DNA of 31,834 nt from assembly GCA_023443315.1 (NCBI GenBank), contig JAEZVA010000007.1, positions 1-31,834 on the forward strand, written 5' to 3'. Position numbers and translations under genes: made by a program. Below the pieces are notes generated by a model. It did not search any database. It was not told the origin of the DNA and was given only the letters and a program-made list of their open reading frames with translations. Every line of letters begins with the position of its first letter. The stretch's first letter is position 1. Of this stretch, positions 1 to 7,925 are shown piece after piece. The stretch comes from Bacillota bacterium. GTDB lineage: Bacteria; Bacillota; Clostridia; Oscillospirales; Ruminococcaceae.

Positions 1-38
1 GCCGCGTAGCCCTGTATTGTTACATTGCCGATTTTCAT
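1..38 (-). CDS. dusB: tRNA-dihydrouridine synthase, N-terminal fragment (partial)
   Basis: Reading leftward from an ATG at 38, the first twelve residues are MKIGNVTIQGYA, and the gene then runs off the window. This start closely resembles the N-terminus of bacterial DusB-type tRNA-dihydrouridine synthases, flavoenzymes that reduce uridines in tRNA; those proteins usually continue with an APMAG segment, which would lie just outside. An AGGA ribosome binding site sits about 10 bases upstream of the ATG. Only 12 codons are visible, so the family call rests on a short match and could be wrong. Confidence 0.55.
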   Translation of the reverse strand, partial: MKIGNVTIQGYA

Positions 39-51
39 AACGGTAACATCC

Positions 52-90
52 TAAATAAAATTGCAGGCACCGTTCACCCCGATGCCTGCA
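52..90 (-). terminator. Intrinsic terminator after the unknown gene at 133-684
   Basis: TGCAGGCA (62-69) pairs perfectly with TGCCTGCA (83-90). On the minus strand the stem is followed by a T-rich tract (AATTTTATTT). It lies just past the stop of the gene at 133 and just before the dusB-like start, so it probably separates the two transcripts. Confidence 0.55.
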
Positions 91-132
91 TGAATTATAG
101 CATATGATACTGGTGCGCTCAAGAGAGAGCGG

Positions 133-684
133 TTAGGTATTTCCCATCTGCTGGAGAATACCAAACAGTTTTCCCTGTTCTTCAAGCCACGCCTTTTCGT
201 TTGGGTAGATATCGCCGTATTTTTCCACCATAGTATTGTATCCTTGCCACTGGTGCTCTAAACTGCTTCTTAATGTTTCTACGTAGTTGAAGGTACCTTC
301 ATACCCTTCATCAAAAGCGAGGTCAACGCATTCCCAGCCGCTGACCACTCGGATAAGATTGCCGTTTTCATCCGTACAATCAGGCGGGAACATCGTTACA
401 ATCGCGTTGCCTAATTCGTTAAGGCTGCTAGATACTACTCCTCTGCCAACCAGTTCCGAAACGAGACTCTGCCCCTGCTTCCAACTCATGTTGTTGACAT
501 GATAACGCGAGCGGATTTCTTCAAACCATGCCTGCTCCGATAACGACAGCGTGGAGGAAAAGGAATCGCTGCGGTTCTTTTTAAGGGAGAGAACCTCCTC
601 AAACGATTGATTTAGCCTTGTTTTTGCACAACCTGCCGTTGTAAAGCCGCAGGTGCCATAAGCGGATTGGATGCTACTTATCAT
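133..684 (-). CDS. Hypothetical protein, 183 aa, family not recognised
   Basis: I do not recognise this protein. It starts at an ATG with a strong GGGAGG ribosome binding site seven bases upstream. It has no signal peptide or membrane segment and is likely cytoplasmic. The N-terminal ~50 residues are Ser/Thr-rich and low in structure signals. A central acidic/aromatic part contains AWFEEIRSRYHV (about residues 52-63) followed by a segment that looks like a small helical domain. The C-terminal ~45 residues (from about LEHQWQGYN) are rich in Trp, Tyr, Glu and Gln and look helical. Three cysteines near residues 12, 19 and 102 show no metal motif. It is transcribed divergently from polA from its own near-consensus promoter and is closed by its own terminator, so it is a single-gene unit. 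Codon use and a good RBS argue that it is real. Confidence 0.75.
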   Translation of the reverse strand: MISSIQSAYGTCGFTTAGCAKTRLNQSFEEVLSLKKNRSDSFSSTLSLSEQAWFEEIRSRYHVNNMSWKQGQSLVSELVGRGVVSSSLNELGNAIVTMFPPDCTDENGNLIRVVSGWECVDLAFDEGYEGTFNYVETLRSSLEHQWQGYNTMVEKYGDIYPNEKAWLEEQGKLFGILQQMGNT

Positions 685-749
685 GGTGCAACCTCCCTAC
701 TCTTTTCACACTATCCGTCATGTTTCTTCATCTTGCGCTTCTTTCCATT

Positions 750-778
750 ATTGTATATAATTTGTATTTAAAAGTCAA
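750..778 (-). promoter_or_regulatory. Sigma-A promoter for the 133-684 gene
   Basis: On the minus strand TTGACT (778-773) and TACAAT (755-750) are separated by exactly 17 bases. This gives a leader of about 60 bases to the ATG at 684. Confidence 0.7.
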
Positions 779-820
779 TTGCAATCCTATCTAATTATAG
801 CTGTATTCTTACTTATTTTA

Positions 821-829
821 TGCTATACT
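821..829 (+). promoter_or_regulatory. Extended -10 promoter upstream of polA
   Basis: TGCTATACT matches the extended -10 form TGnTATAAT with one substitution. No good -35 is seen 16-18 bases upstream, which is tolerated with an extended -10. The predicted start is about 30 bases before the polA ATG. Confidence 0.5.
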
Positions 830-868
830 ATATATTTAGAATATTATGCTCAATAAGGAGGACGGTTC

Positions 869-3448
869 ATGAGGCTGCTTGCAGTGGACGGCAACAGTAT
901 ATTAAACCGCGCATTTTACGGCATTAAGCTGCTCACCGCCAAGGACGGCACCTACACCAACGCGGTGTACGGGTTTATGAATATCCTGCTTAAAGCACAA
1001 AGCGACGTTGCGCCCGACTGTGTGGCAGTGGCGTTTGACCTGCACGCCCCCACCTTTCGGCACACGATGTACGAGGGCTACAAGGCGGGGCGCAAGGGCA
1101 TGCCGGACGAGCTGCGGGTGCAGGTGCCCTTAATCAAGGAGCTGCTCACCGCGCTTGGGTATGTAATTGTGGAAAAGGAAGGCTTTGAGGCGGACGATAT
1201 CTTAGGCACACTTGCCGACGCCTGCGAAAAGGGCGGGCACGAGTGCGCCATTGTTACGGGCGACCGCGACAGCCTGCAGCTGGTGGGGGACTATGTAACG
1301 GTACGGCTTGCCTCGACCAAGATGGGGCGACCCGAAACGGTTGTGTACGACACCGACAAAATCAAAGAGGTATACGGCGTAACCCCCCGAGAGCTGATTG
1401 AGGTCAAGGCGCTGATGGGCGACGCGTCGGACAACATCCCCGGCGTTGCGGGTGTTGGAGAAAAAACGGCGCTTGCGCTGATTGCGCAGTACCATTCGAT
1501 TGATGAACTATATAAGGACATGGACGCGCTCGACGCAAAGCCCGGTGTAAAGGCAAAGCTTGCGGCGGGGGAAGCCTCCGCCCGCATGAGCCATACCCTA
1601 GCCACCATCTGCCGCGAGGTGCCGATATCCACCGACCCGGCGGACTACCGCAAAACCGAGGGCGACCCCGCGGGCGCGGCGGCGCTGATGAACCGCCTTG
1701 AGCTGTTTTCGCTGGCTAAGCGGCTGAGCCTGCCCGACGCACCGGCGCAACCCACCCCCGCGCAGCAAAGCGCGCAGAGCGTGTCGATTGCGCTCGACCC
1801 CACTGCGGACGAGCTGGACGCGCTGCTCAAAAACGCCACCCTAATCTGTTTTTTATGTAAGTTTGAGGGCGAAGCGCTTTCGGCTGTGCATCTGTACGCC
1901 GACGGCACACTTACGGCGGTGGAGGGTGATGGGGCGACGGATGCCGCGCGTAAGCTGTTCGCCTGTCCCGCAAAAAAGGTGACCCACGACGCAAAGCCGG
2001 TGTTTGCATGGGCATTGCGCCATGACATAGACGTAGCCAACCTGGTGTGCGACACCATGCTCGCGGCATACCTGATTAACCCGCTCGCCTCGGGGTACGA
2101 CCTAACCCGCCTGTGCGGTGAGTACGCGGTCACCCCGTTTGATACCCAGTTTGTGCCCGAGCTTGCGGAGATTGCCGCGCTGTACGGACTGTACGAAAAG
2201 CTATGGGCAAAGATAACCGAGTACGGGCAGGTGAGCCTGCTATGCAACATTGAGATCCCCCTTGCCCGCGTGCTCGCCTCGATGGAACGCATCGGCTTTT
2301 TGGTAGACACCGCCGCCATCCGCGCCTTCGGCGATACGCTAGACGGAGACATTGCGCGGCTGGAAAGCGAGATTCATGCCCTTGCGGGGGACAAATTCAA
2401 TATCAACTCTCCCAAGCAGCTGGGCGAGATTCTGTTTGAGCGGCTGGGGTTACCCTCTGGAAAAAAGACAAAAACAGGCTATTCCACCAACGCCGAGGTG
2501 CTCGAGTCGCTGCGCGGCAAGCACGAGATCATCGACGGCATTTTAGAATATCGCAAGCTGGTTAAGCTAAAAAGCACCTACGTAGAGGGGCTTTTGAAGG
2601 TGGCGCATGACGACGGCACGATACACACCAGCTTTAACCAGACCGAGACCCGCACCGGGCGCATCAGCTCCACCGAGCCGAATCTACAGAACATCCCCGT
2701 CCGCACGGCACTCGGCAGCGAGCTGCGCAAGTTTTTTGTGGCGCGCGAGGGCTGCGTGCTGATTGACGCGGACTACTCGCAGATTGAGCTGCGGGTGCTC
2801 GCGCATATCTCAAACGACGAGAATATGATCTCCGCGTTTGCCGAAGGGGTGGATATCCACACCAAGACCGCGTCTCAAGTGTTTGACCTGCCCGAGGATA
2901 TGGTCACCCCGCTGATGCGTAGCCGCGCCAAGGCGGTAAACTTCGGCATTGTATACGGCATCGGCGCGTACTCCCTGTCGCAGGACATCGGGGTTACGGT
3001 GTCGGAGGCGGACCAATATATCAAGGGCTATCTCTCAACCTATCACGGCGTGCGTGAGTATATGGAAAACTCGATTGAGTTTGCAAGAGAGCACGGCTAC
3101 GCCAAAACGATGTTTGCCCGCAGGCGCAATCTACCCGAGATTTCAGCATCCAACCGCAACATCAAGGCGTTTGGTGAGCGGGTGGCGATGAACACCCCGA
3201 TACAGGGCACGGCGGCGGACATCATTAAGATTGCGATGGTACGCGTATACGACCGTCTGCGCAGCGAGGGTCTGCGCGCACGGCTTATCTTACAGATACA
3301 CGACGAACTGATTGTGGAAGCACCTGTGGAGGAAGCAGCAGTAGCGGCCGAGATATTAAAGCAGGAGATGGAGCACGCAGCGGAGCTTTTGGTTCCCTTA
3401 GAGGTGGATGCAAGCACAGGAAACAACTGGTATGCCGCCAAAGGGTAA
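869..3448 (+). CDS. polA: DNA polymerase I
   Basis: Family A DNA polymerase, 859 aa, which fills gaps and removes RNA primers in replication and repair. The N-terminal ~290 residues form the 5'-3' exonuclease domain, with LLAVDGNS, EADDILGTLA, VTGDRDSLQL and a helix-hairpin-helix segment GDASDNIPGVAGVGEKTA. The middle ~190 residues correspond to the 3'-5' exonuclease fold, but the DxE catalytic motif is replaced by ICFLCKFEG, so proofreading is probably lost, as in Bacillus and Thermus Pol I. The polymerase domain has RTGRISSTEPNLQNIP, motif A (DYSQIELR, D635), motif B (RSRAKAVNFGIVYG, K688, F692) and motif C (QIHDELIVE, D812). The start is fixed by an AAGGAGG site. It leads a run with ywlE, rimI and tsaD. 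Confidence 0.97.
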   Translation: MRLLAVDGNSILNRAFYGIKLLTAKDGTYTNAVYGFMNILLKAQSDVAPDCVAVAFDLHAPTFRHTMYEGYKAGRKGMPDELRVQVPLIKELLTALGYVIVEKEGFEADDILGTLADACEKGGHECAIVTGDRDSLQLVGDYVTVRLASTKMGRPETVVYDTDKIKEVYGVTPRELIEVKALMGDASDNIPGVAGVGEKTALALIAQYHSIDELYKDMDALDAKPGVKAKLAAGEASARMSHTLATICREVPISTDPADYRKTEGDPAGAAALMNRLELFSLAKRLSLPDAPAQPTPAQQSAQSVSIALDPTADELDALLKNATLICFLCKFEGEALSAVHLYADGTLTAVEGDGATDAARKLFACPAKKVTHDAKPVFAWALRHDIDVANLVCDTMLAAYLINPLASGYDLTRLCGEYAVTPFDTQFVPELAEIAALYGLYEKLWAKITEYGQVSLLCNIEIPLARVLASMERIGFLVDTAAIRAFGDTLDGDIARLESEIHALAGDKFNINSPKQLGEILFERLGLPSGKKTKTGYSTNAEVLESLRGKHEIIDGILEYRKLVKLKSTYVEGLLKVAHDDGTIHTSFNQTETRTGRISSTEPNLQNIPVRTALGSELRKFFVAREGCVLIDADYSQIELRVLAHISNDENMISAFAEGVDIHTKTASQVFDLPEDMVTPLMRSRAKAVNFGIVYGIGAYSLSQDIGVTVSEADQYIKGYLSTYHGVREYMENSIEFAREHGYAKTMFARRRNLPEISASNRNIKAFGERVAMNTPIQGTAADIIKIAMVRVYDRLRSEGLRARLILQIHDELIVEAPVEEAAVAAEILKQEMEHAAELLVPLEVDASTGNNWYAAKG

Positions 3449-3486
3449 CACCGCACCAACTCAGCAAAGTATAAAGGGGTATGTCA

Positions 3487-3999
3487 ATGATCAAATTATT
3501 GTTTGTGTGTACCGGCAACACCTGTCGTAGCCCCATGGCGCAGGGCTTGTGCCAGAAATACGTGACCGAAAACATGCTGGTTGGTCGGTTTGCGTGTGCA
3601 AGCGCCGGGCTTGACGTCAGGGATGGCGCGCCGATTAGCGAAAACGCGGCAATTGTAATGAATGAGATTGGCATCGGCATGAGCTCGCATCGGGCGAAGG
3701 GTATTACCGAGGAGATGATGCAGGAGGCCGACTATGTGTTTACGATGTCGACCACCCACCGCAGTATGCTCGAAGCACTGTTCCCCAAACACGCCTACAA
3801 GATACAGGTGCTGGGGCACCCAATCTTTGACCCATACGGACAAAACCTGGAATTCTACCGTTTTTCGCGCGACAGCCTGCAGGATAAGGTGTACCGCGCA
3901 ATGGATGAACTGGTAGAGCAATTAGAGATGCAGAAAGAGCGAGAGGAGGAAGAACAGCATAAAAGCCAGCTGTTCAAAAACTATGGCGGATTCTATTGA
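3487..3999 (+). CDS. ywlE: Low-molecular-weight phosphatase, probable protein-arginine phosphatase
   Basis: Member of the low-molecular-weight protein-tyrosine-phosphatase fold, about 170 aa. The P-loop C8-T-G-N-T-C-R14 fits CX5R, followed by SPMA. A DPYG motif near residue 115 supplies the general acid. Residue 12 is Thr where tyrosine phosphatases usually have Ile; in B. subtilis YwlE that Thr selects phosphoarginine, so arginine phosphatase activity is likely. The ATG at 3487 is preferred over the one at 3481 because AAAGGGG then lies seven bases upstream rather than one. The C-terminal ~40 residues are charged and helical. It follows polA by 38 bases and overlaps rimI by 17 bases. The McsB arginine kinase, its expected partner, is not in the window. 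Confidence 0.85.
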   Translation: MIKLLFVCTGNTCRSPMAQGLCQKYVTENMLVGRFACASAGLDVRDGAPISENAAIVMNEIGIGMSSHRAKGITEEMMQEADYVFTMSTTHRSMLEALFPKHAYKIQVLGHPIFDPYGQNLEFYRFSRDSLQDKVYRAMDELVEQLEMQKEREEEEQHKSQLFKNYGGFY

Positions 4000-4444
4000 T
4001 CGAGAACGGGTGACAATCGTCCCGTTTGCGCCCGAGCATCTTGAGCAGGTGCACGCGCTGGAACGGGAATGCTTTTCTACCCCGTGGAGCTATGACGGAT
4101 TGCTAGAGGAGCTGTCAAACCCCATGGCGGTGTTTCGGGTCGCGCTTATCGGCGGCGAGGTGGCAGGCTATGTGGGCATGCACCACATCCTCGACGAGGG
4201 CTACATAACCAACATCGCAGTCGGCGAGCGCTTTCGTCGTCAGGGTGTTGGCAGGCAACTGCTAAATACCCTGCTTGCCTATGGAAAAGACAACGATTTA
4301 ACGTTTATCTCCCTTGAGGTTCGCGTCTCAAACGCAGAGGCCATCGCTTTGTACCGCTCCGCTGATTTTGAAACCATCGGCATACGCCCGGACTTTTACT
4401 CTGGACCCACCGAGGATGCGCTGATTATGACATATACGTTTTAA
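3983..4444 (+). CDS. rimI: Ribosomal protein S18-alanine N-acetyltransferase
   Basis: GNAT-fold acetyltransferase of 153 aa that in the RimI family acetylates the N-terminal alanine of ribosomal protein S18. The acetyl-CoA loop is RRQGVGRQLL, preceded by the strand ITNIAVGE. The RimI signature LEVRVSNAEAIALYRSADF follows, then a FYSGPTEDALIM tail. The start ATG overlaps the phosphatase gene by 17 bases, suggesting translational coupling; its ribosome binding site is weak, and a GTG ten codons in is an alternative. It lies directly before tsaD, a common order in Firmicutes where tsaE-tsaB-rimI-tsaD cluster. tsaB and tsaE are not here. Confidence 0.9.
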   Translation: MADSIDRERVTIVPFAPEHLEQVHALERECFSTPWSYDGLLEELSNPMAVFRVALIGGEVAGYVGMHHILDEGYITNIAVGERFRRQGVGRQLLNTLLAYGKDNDLTFISLEVRVSNAEAIALYRSADFETIGIRPDFYSGPTEDALIMTYTF

Positions 4445-4478
4445 CTGGTTAAATTCATGTGAAAGATTGAGATATACG

Positions 4479-5486
4479 ATGATACTTCTTGCAATCGAAT
4501 CCTCCTGCGACGAAACCGCCGCCGCAGTGGTAAAGGACGGGCGGACGGTGCTGTCCTCGGTCATCGCCTCACAGGTGGAGGAACACCGCCTGTACGGCGG
4601 CGTGGTTCCCGAGATTGCGTCGCGCCGACATGCCGAGGCAATCGTTTCGGTAACCCAACAGGCGCTTGACGATGCCAATACCACACTCGATACGCTTGAT
4701 GGCATTGCCGTAACCAGTGCGCCGGGGCTTATTGGCGCGCTGCTGGTGGGCGTAAATTTTGCTAAGGGGCTTGCACTTGCAAAGAATAAACCGCTGATTC
4801 CCGTGCACCATATTAAGGGGCATATCGCGGCAAACTATATCGCACACCCCGACCTTGCCCCGCCCTTTTTGTGCCTTGTGGCGTCGGGCGGGCATAGCCA
4901 CTTGATTGAGGTGCTGGACTACACCCATTTTCGTGTGGTGGGACGCACCCGCGACGACGCAGCCGGCGAGGCGTTTGACAAGGCAGCACGGGCGATGGGC
5001 TTTGCTTACCCCGGCGGCATGTATATTGATAAAGCAGCCGCAAAGGGCGACAAGACCGCCTATGCCCTGCCCCGCCCCAAGGTTGCAGGCAGCGCGTATG
5101 ATCTGAGCTTTTCTGGACTAAAGACGGCGGTTATCAACCTTTTACACAACGCGCAGCAAAAGGGCGAGACGGTTCATATCGAGAACCTCGCAGCATCGTT
5201 TCAGGCGGCGGTGGTGGAGATACTTGTTACCCGTTTGATGGCAGCCTCCCACGACCTAGGTTATAAGACGGTTGCGGCGGCGGGCGGTGTTCTCGCAAAC
5301 TCCGGTCTGCGGCAGGGGCTTACACAGGCATGCAAAGAGCAGGGTCTTTCTCTTTACCTTCCTCCCCTCGACCTGTGCGGAGACAACGCCGCAATGATTG
5401 GCGCGCAGGGGTATTACGAATGTCTTTCGGGTAACACGGCGGGGCTTTCGCTCAACGCCCGCGCGGCGGTACCGGTGGACTGTTAG
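4479..5486 (+). CDS. tsaD: tRNA N6-threonylcarbamoyladenosine biosynthesis protein TsaD
   Basis: ASKHA-fold protein of the Kae1/TsaD family, 335 aa, the usual length. With TsaB and TsaE it transfers threonylcarbamoyl to A37 of ANN-decoding tRNAs in the cytoplasm. Visible hallmarks are the N-terminal LAIESSCDETAAAVV, the metal-binding HHIKGH with H111 and H115 at the family positions, ASGGHSHL, DDAAGEAFDKAAR, LSFSGLKTAV and the C-terminal CGDNAAMI. A TTG at 4467 would add four residues, but the ATG at 4479 gives the canonical MxLAIESS start, so it is chosen; neither has a strong ribosome binding site. It ends in TAG and is closed by an intrinsic terminator, making it the last gene of the polA run. 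Confidence 0.95.
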   Translation: MILLAIESSCDETAAAVVKDGRTVLSSVIASQVEEHRLYGGVVPEIASRRHAEAIVSVTQQALDDANTTLDTLDGIAVTSAPGLIGALLVGVNFAKGLALAKNKPLIPVHHIKGHIAANYIAHPDLAPPFLCLVASGGHSHLIEVLDYTHFRVVGRTRDDAAGEAFDKAARAMGFAYPGGMYIDKAAAKGDKTAYALPRPKVAGSAYDLSFSGLKTAVINLLHNAQQKGETVHIENLAASFQAAVVEILVTRLMAASHDLGYKTVAAAGGVLANSGLRQGLTQACKEQGLSLYLPPLDLCGDNAAMIGAQGYYECLSGNTAGLSLNARAAVPVDC

Positions 5487-5531
5487 CCACAATCGGTATT
5501 CCTCCCTTAGATTCATACAATTAGTTTCTTT

Positions 5532-5565
5532 CGTGAGCAGGGTGTACCGCTGCTCACGTTTTTTT
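5532..5565 (+). terminator. Intrinsic terminator after tsaD
   Basis: CGTGAGCAG (5532-5540) pairs perfectly with CTGCTCACG (5550-5558) across a nine-base loop, and seven T follow (5559-5565). This is a textbook rho-independent terminator 46 bases past the tsaD stop. Confidence 0.9.
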
Positions 5566-5680
5566 GTGTGGTACATCAGGAACACGCATTTTGCAAGATT
5601 TATTTCTCCGCGCGTCATTTTGACCCGTTTTTTCCGATTGCGTTTGCAGGAAAATTGTCATAATTTTAACACATCCGTCA

Positions 5681-5709
5681 TTGACATCTTTTCAACGCTC
5701 CGATATAAT
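5681..5709 (+). promoter_or_regulatory. Consensus sigma-A promoter for pckG
   Basis: TTGACA (5681-5686) and TATAAT (5704-5709) are both perfect hexamers with a 17-base spacer. Transcription should start near 5716, leaving a leader of roughly 300 bases before the pckG ATG. A fully consensus promoter on a gluconeogenic gene suggests that control acts through a repressor or the leader. Confidence 0.85.
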
Positions 5710-5715
5710 GATATA

Positions 5716-6021
5716 CGTGGGAGAATTGAGTGTTTTCATAAAACACGTTTATTGACGCTGGTTTTGGTGAAAATATCTTAGGTTAGTAGCAGTTTCTCCG
5801 ATTTTGTTACTTTTTTTGTGCAGACATTCTGCAAGCATGTGATTATAACATTGCAAATCAAAAAATGGGAAAACATCTTTTTTTATGAAACTGCCCTGCT
5901 CCATTTTTTCATTTTGGCTGCTTAAGACGCGCTTTGGAGCGCGACCAACGCGATGTAGTACAGCTTATACGGCACTTAGCTTTTTCCCATAACCACATAG
6001 ATTTTTGAAAGGAGATAAACA
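5716..6021 (+). other. Long 5' leader of pckG with several hairpins
   Basis: About 300 transcribed bases without a convincing gene. It contains the palindrome at 5730-5746, a weak hairpin with a T-run (AGTAGCA 5785-5791 with TGTTACT 5805-5811, T-run 5811-5817) that could act as an attenuator, and a GC-rich hairpin (CGCGCT 5928-5933, loop TTGG, AGCGCG 5938-5943). No known riboswitch signature was recognised. The pckG ribosome binding site AAAGGAGA lies at the end. Confidence 0.5.
5730..5746. promoter_or_regulatory. Perfect palindrome just after the pckG start site, candidate operator
   Basis: GTGTTTTCATAAAACAC is a perfect 7-base inverted repeat around a 3-base centre, about 14 bases downstream of the predicted start of transcription. 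This position suits a roadblock-type repressor operator or a 5' hairpin. It does not match the CcpA cre or Rex consensus as I know them. Confidence 0.45.
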
Positions 6022-7782
6022 ATGACGAACAACAAACATGTGTTAAGCTGGATTGAAGAGATGAAAGCCTTAACAAAGCCCGACAGCATCGTATGGATCG
6101 ATGGCAGCGAGGAGCAGCTTGCTGCTCTGTACGAAGAGACCCTTAAAAATGGTGAGCTACAGAAGCTCAACGAGGAAAAACTGCCCGATTGCTACATTCA
6201 CCGCACCGCCATTAATGACGTAGCGCGTGTAGAACATCGCACCTTTATCTGCTCCCGTGACAAAGAGGATGCAGGCCCCACCAACAACTGGATGGATCCT
6301 CAGGAGGCTTACACCCTGATGCGTGGTCTGTTTGACGGCGCAATGAAGGGTCGCACCATGTATGTCATCCCCTACTGCATGGGTCCCATCGGCTCTCCGC
6401 TTTCTAAGGTCGGCATAGAACTGACCGACTCGATCTATGTTGTGCTGAACATGGATATTATGACCCGTATGGGTAAGAAGGCACTGGATCAGCTTGGCGA
6501 TTCCAACGACTTTGTGCGCGGTCTGCACGGCAAAAAGGATATTGACGAAGAGAACAGGTATATCATGCACTTCCCCGAGGACAATGCCATCTGGTCCATT
6601 AACTCGGGCTACGGCGGCAACGTGCTGCTCGGTAAAAAGTGCTTTGCACTTCGCATCGCATCCTACCAGGGCAAGAACGAGGGCTGGATGGCAGAGCATA
6701 TGCTCATTCTCGGTCTTGAGAACCCCAAGGGTGAGGTCACTTACATCGCGGCGGCGTTCCCCTCTGCTTGCGGAAAAACCAACCTTGCAATGCTCATTCC
6801 GCCCGAGGAATTCACCAAAAAGGGCTACAAGGTCTGGACGGTTGGCGACGATATCGCGTGGCTGCGCCCCGGCAAGGACGGCAGACTGTGGGCTATTAAC
6901 CCAGAGGCAGGCTTCTTTGGCGTTGCGCCTGGCACCAACATGAAATCCAATCCCAACGCACTGCTCTCTACCAAGAAGGGCACCATCTTCACCAACGTGG
7001 TACACAACCTTGACGATAACACCGTTTGGTGGGAGGGTCTGGACAAGAACCCGCCTAAGAACGCGATTGACTGGAGGGGCAACAAGTGGGACAGCGAGTC
7101 CGGCGAGAAGGGTGCTCATCCCAACAGCCGCTTTACCGCACCCGCAAGAAACTGCCCCTGCATCAGCAGCGAGTTTGAGAATCCCGCTGGTGTTCCGATT
7201 AGCGCCATCGTATTTGGCGGACGCCGCGCGAAGACCGCTCCGCTGGTTTACCAGGCATACGACTGGAACCACGGCGTATTCGTAGGCTCGATTATGGCGT
7301 CTGAGACCACCGCTGCCGCGACCGGCGCCGTTGGCGTTGTACGTCGCGACCCCATGGCGATGCTGCCCTTCTGCGGCTACCACATGGGCGACTACTTTAC
7401 CCACTGGATTGAGATGGGCGAGAAGCTTGGCGACAAGGCGCCCAAGATCTTTAACGTAAACTGGTTCAGAACCGACGATGAAGGCCACTTCATCTGGCCG
7501 GGATTCGGCGACAACATGCGTGTGCTTGAGTGGATTGTTGACCGCTGCGAAGGCAAAACCGACGCGGTAGACACCCCCATCGGCTACGAACCCAAGCCCG
7601 AAGCCATCAACATCGAAGGGCTTGACATCGACCTTGCTACGGTTACCGAGCTGCTGAGCGTTGACGTAAACCTGTGGAAGGAAGAGGCCAAGGGCATCCA
7701 CGAGTTCTACGGCAAGTTTGGCGACAGACTGCCCAAGGAGCTTGCCTACCAGCTCGCGGCTCTCGAGAAGAGACTGGGTTAA
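6022..7782 (+). CDS. pckG: Phosphoenolpyruvate carboxykinase (GTP)
   Basis: GTP-dependent PEP carboxykinase, 586 aa, close to the ~600 of the family. It interconverts oxaloacetate plus GTP with PEP, CO2 and GDP in the cytoplasm, either for gluconeogenesis or, in anaerobes, as a CO2-fixing anaplerotic step. The P-loop is FPSACGKTN near residues 246-254. The segment FGGRRAKTAPLVYQA, the HGVFVGSIMASETTAA stretch and CGYHMGDYFTHW are typical of the GTP class rather than the ATP class, which has a different loop. The start ATG has an AAAGGAGA site. It is monocistronic, with its own promoter, a long leader and a strong downstream hairpin. A 514-codon open frame on the opposite strand is a codon-bias shadow. 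Confidence 0.96.
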   Translation: MTNNKHVLSWIEEMKALTKPDSIVWIDGSEEQLAALYEETLKNGELQKLNEEKLPDCYIHRTAINDVARVEHRTFICSRDKEDAGPTNNWMDPQEAYTLMRGLFDGAMKGRTMYVIPYCMGPIGSPLSKVGIELTDSIYVVLNMDIMTRMGKKALDQLGDSNDFVRGLHGKKDIDEENRYIMHFPEDNAIWSINSGYGGNVLLGKKCFALRIASYQGKNEGWMAEHMLILGLENPKGEVTYIAAAFPSACGKTNLAMLIPPEEFTKKGYKVWTVGDDIAWLRPGKDGRLWAINPEAGFFGVAPGTNMKSNPNALLSTKKGTIFTNVVHNLDDNTVWWEGLDKNPPKNAIDWRGNKWDSESGEKGAHPNSRFTAPARNCPCISSEFENPAGVPISAIVFGGRRAKTAPLVYQAYDWNHGVFVGSIMASETTAAATGAVGVVRRDPMAMLPFCGYHMGDYFTHWIEMGEKLGDKAPKIFNVNWFRTDDEGHFIWPGFGDNMRVLEWIVDRCEGKTDAVDTPIGYEPKPEAINIEGLDIDLATVTELLSVDVNLWKEEAKGIHEFYGKFGDRLPKELAYQLAALEKRLG

Positions 7783-7809
7783 TCTATTACAAGAATTTGC
7801 GGTATATAG

Positions 7810-7846
7810 ACACAGGGGGCGTTTCGTTAGGAAACGCCCCCTGTGT
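7810..7846 (+). terminator. Strong hairpin after pckG, probable terminator
   Basis: ACACAGGGGGCGTTTC (7810-7825) pairs perfectly over 16 bases with its complement at 7831-7846 around a GTTAG loop. The tail TGTGTTATG is only moderately T-rich, so it may also serve to protect the 3' end of the message. Confidence 0.7.
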
Positions 7847-7865
7847 TGTGTTATGAACTATTATG

Positions 7866-7893
7866 TTGTATTTATTTGAAATTATTATATAAT
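7866..7893 (+). promoter_or_regulatory. Probable promoter of the LRR surface-protein gene
   Basis: A perfect TATAAT (7888-7893) lies 32 bases before the ATG at 7926. The best -35 is TTGTAT (7866-7871) with a 16-base spacer, matching only part of the consensus. Confidence 0.45.
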
Positions 7894-7925
7894 AAGGGTA
7901 TTACGTTTAAAAGGCGGGCTAACAA

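Noticed and set aside
1645..2352. 235-codon open frame opposite polA
   Set aside because: Falls entirely within the intact polymerase gene; composition is typical of an antisense shadow.
5398..5781. 127-codon open frame across the tsaD terminator and pckG promoter
   Set aside because: It overlaps tsaD in another frame and reads through a terminator and promoter; not a gene.
6157..7701. 514-codon open frame opposite pckG
   Set aside because: Antisense to a well-conserved PEP carboxykinase and has no recognisable domain; high GC at third positions leaves long open antisense frames.
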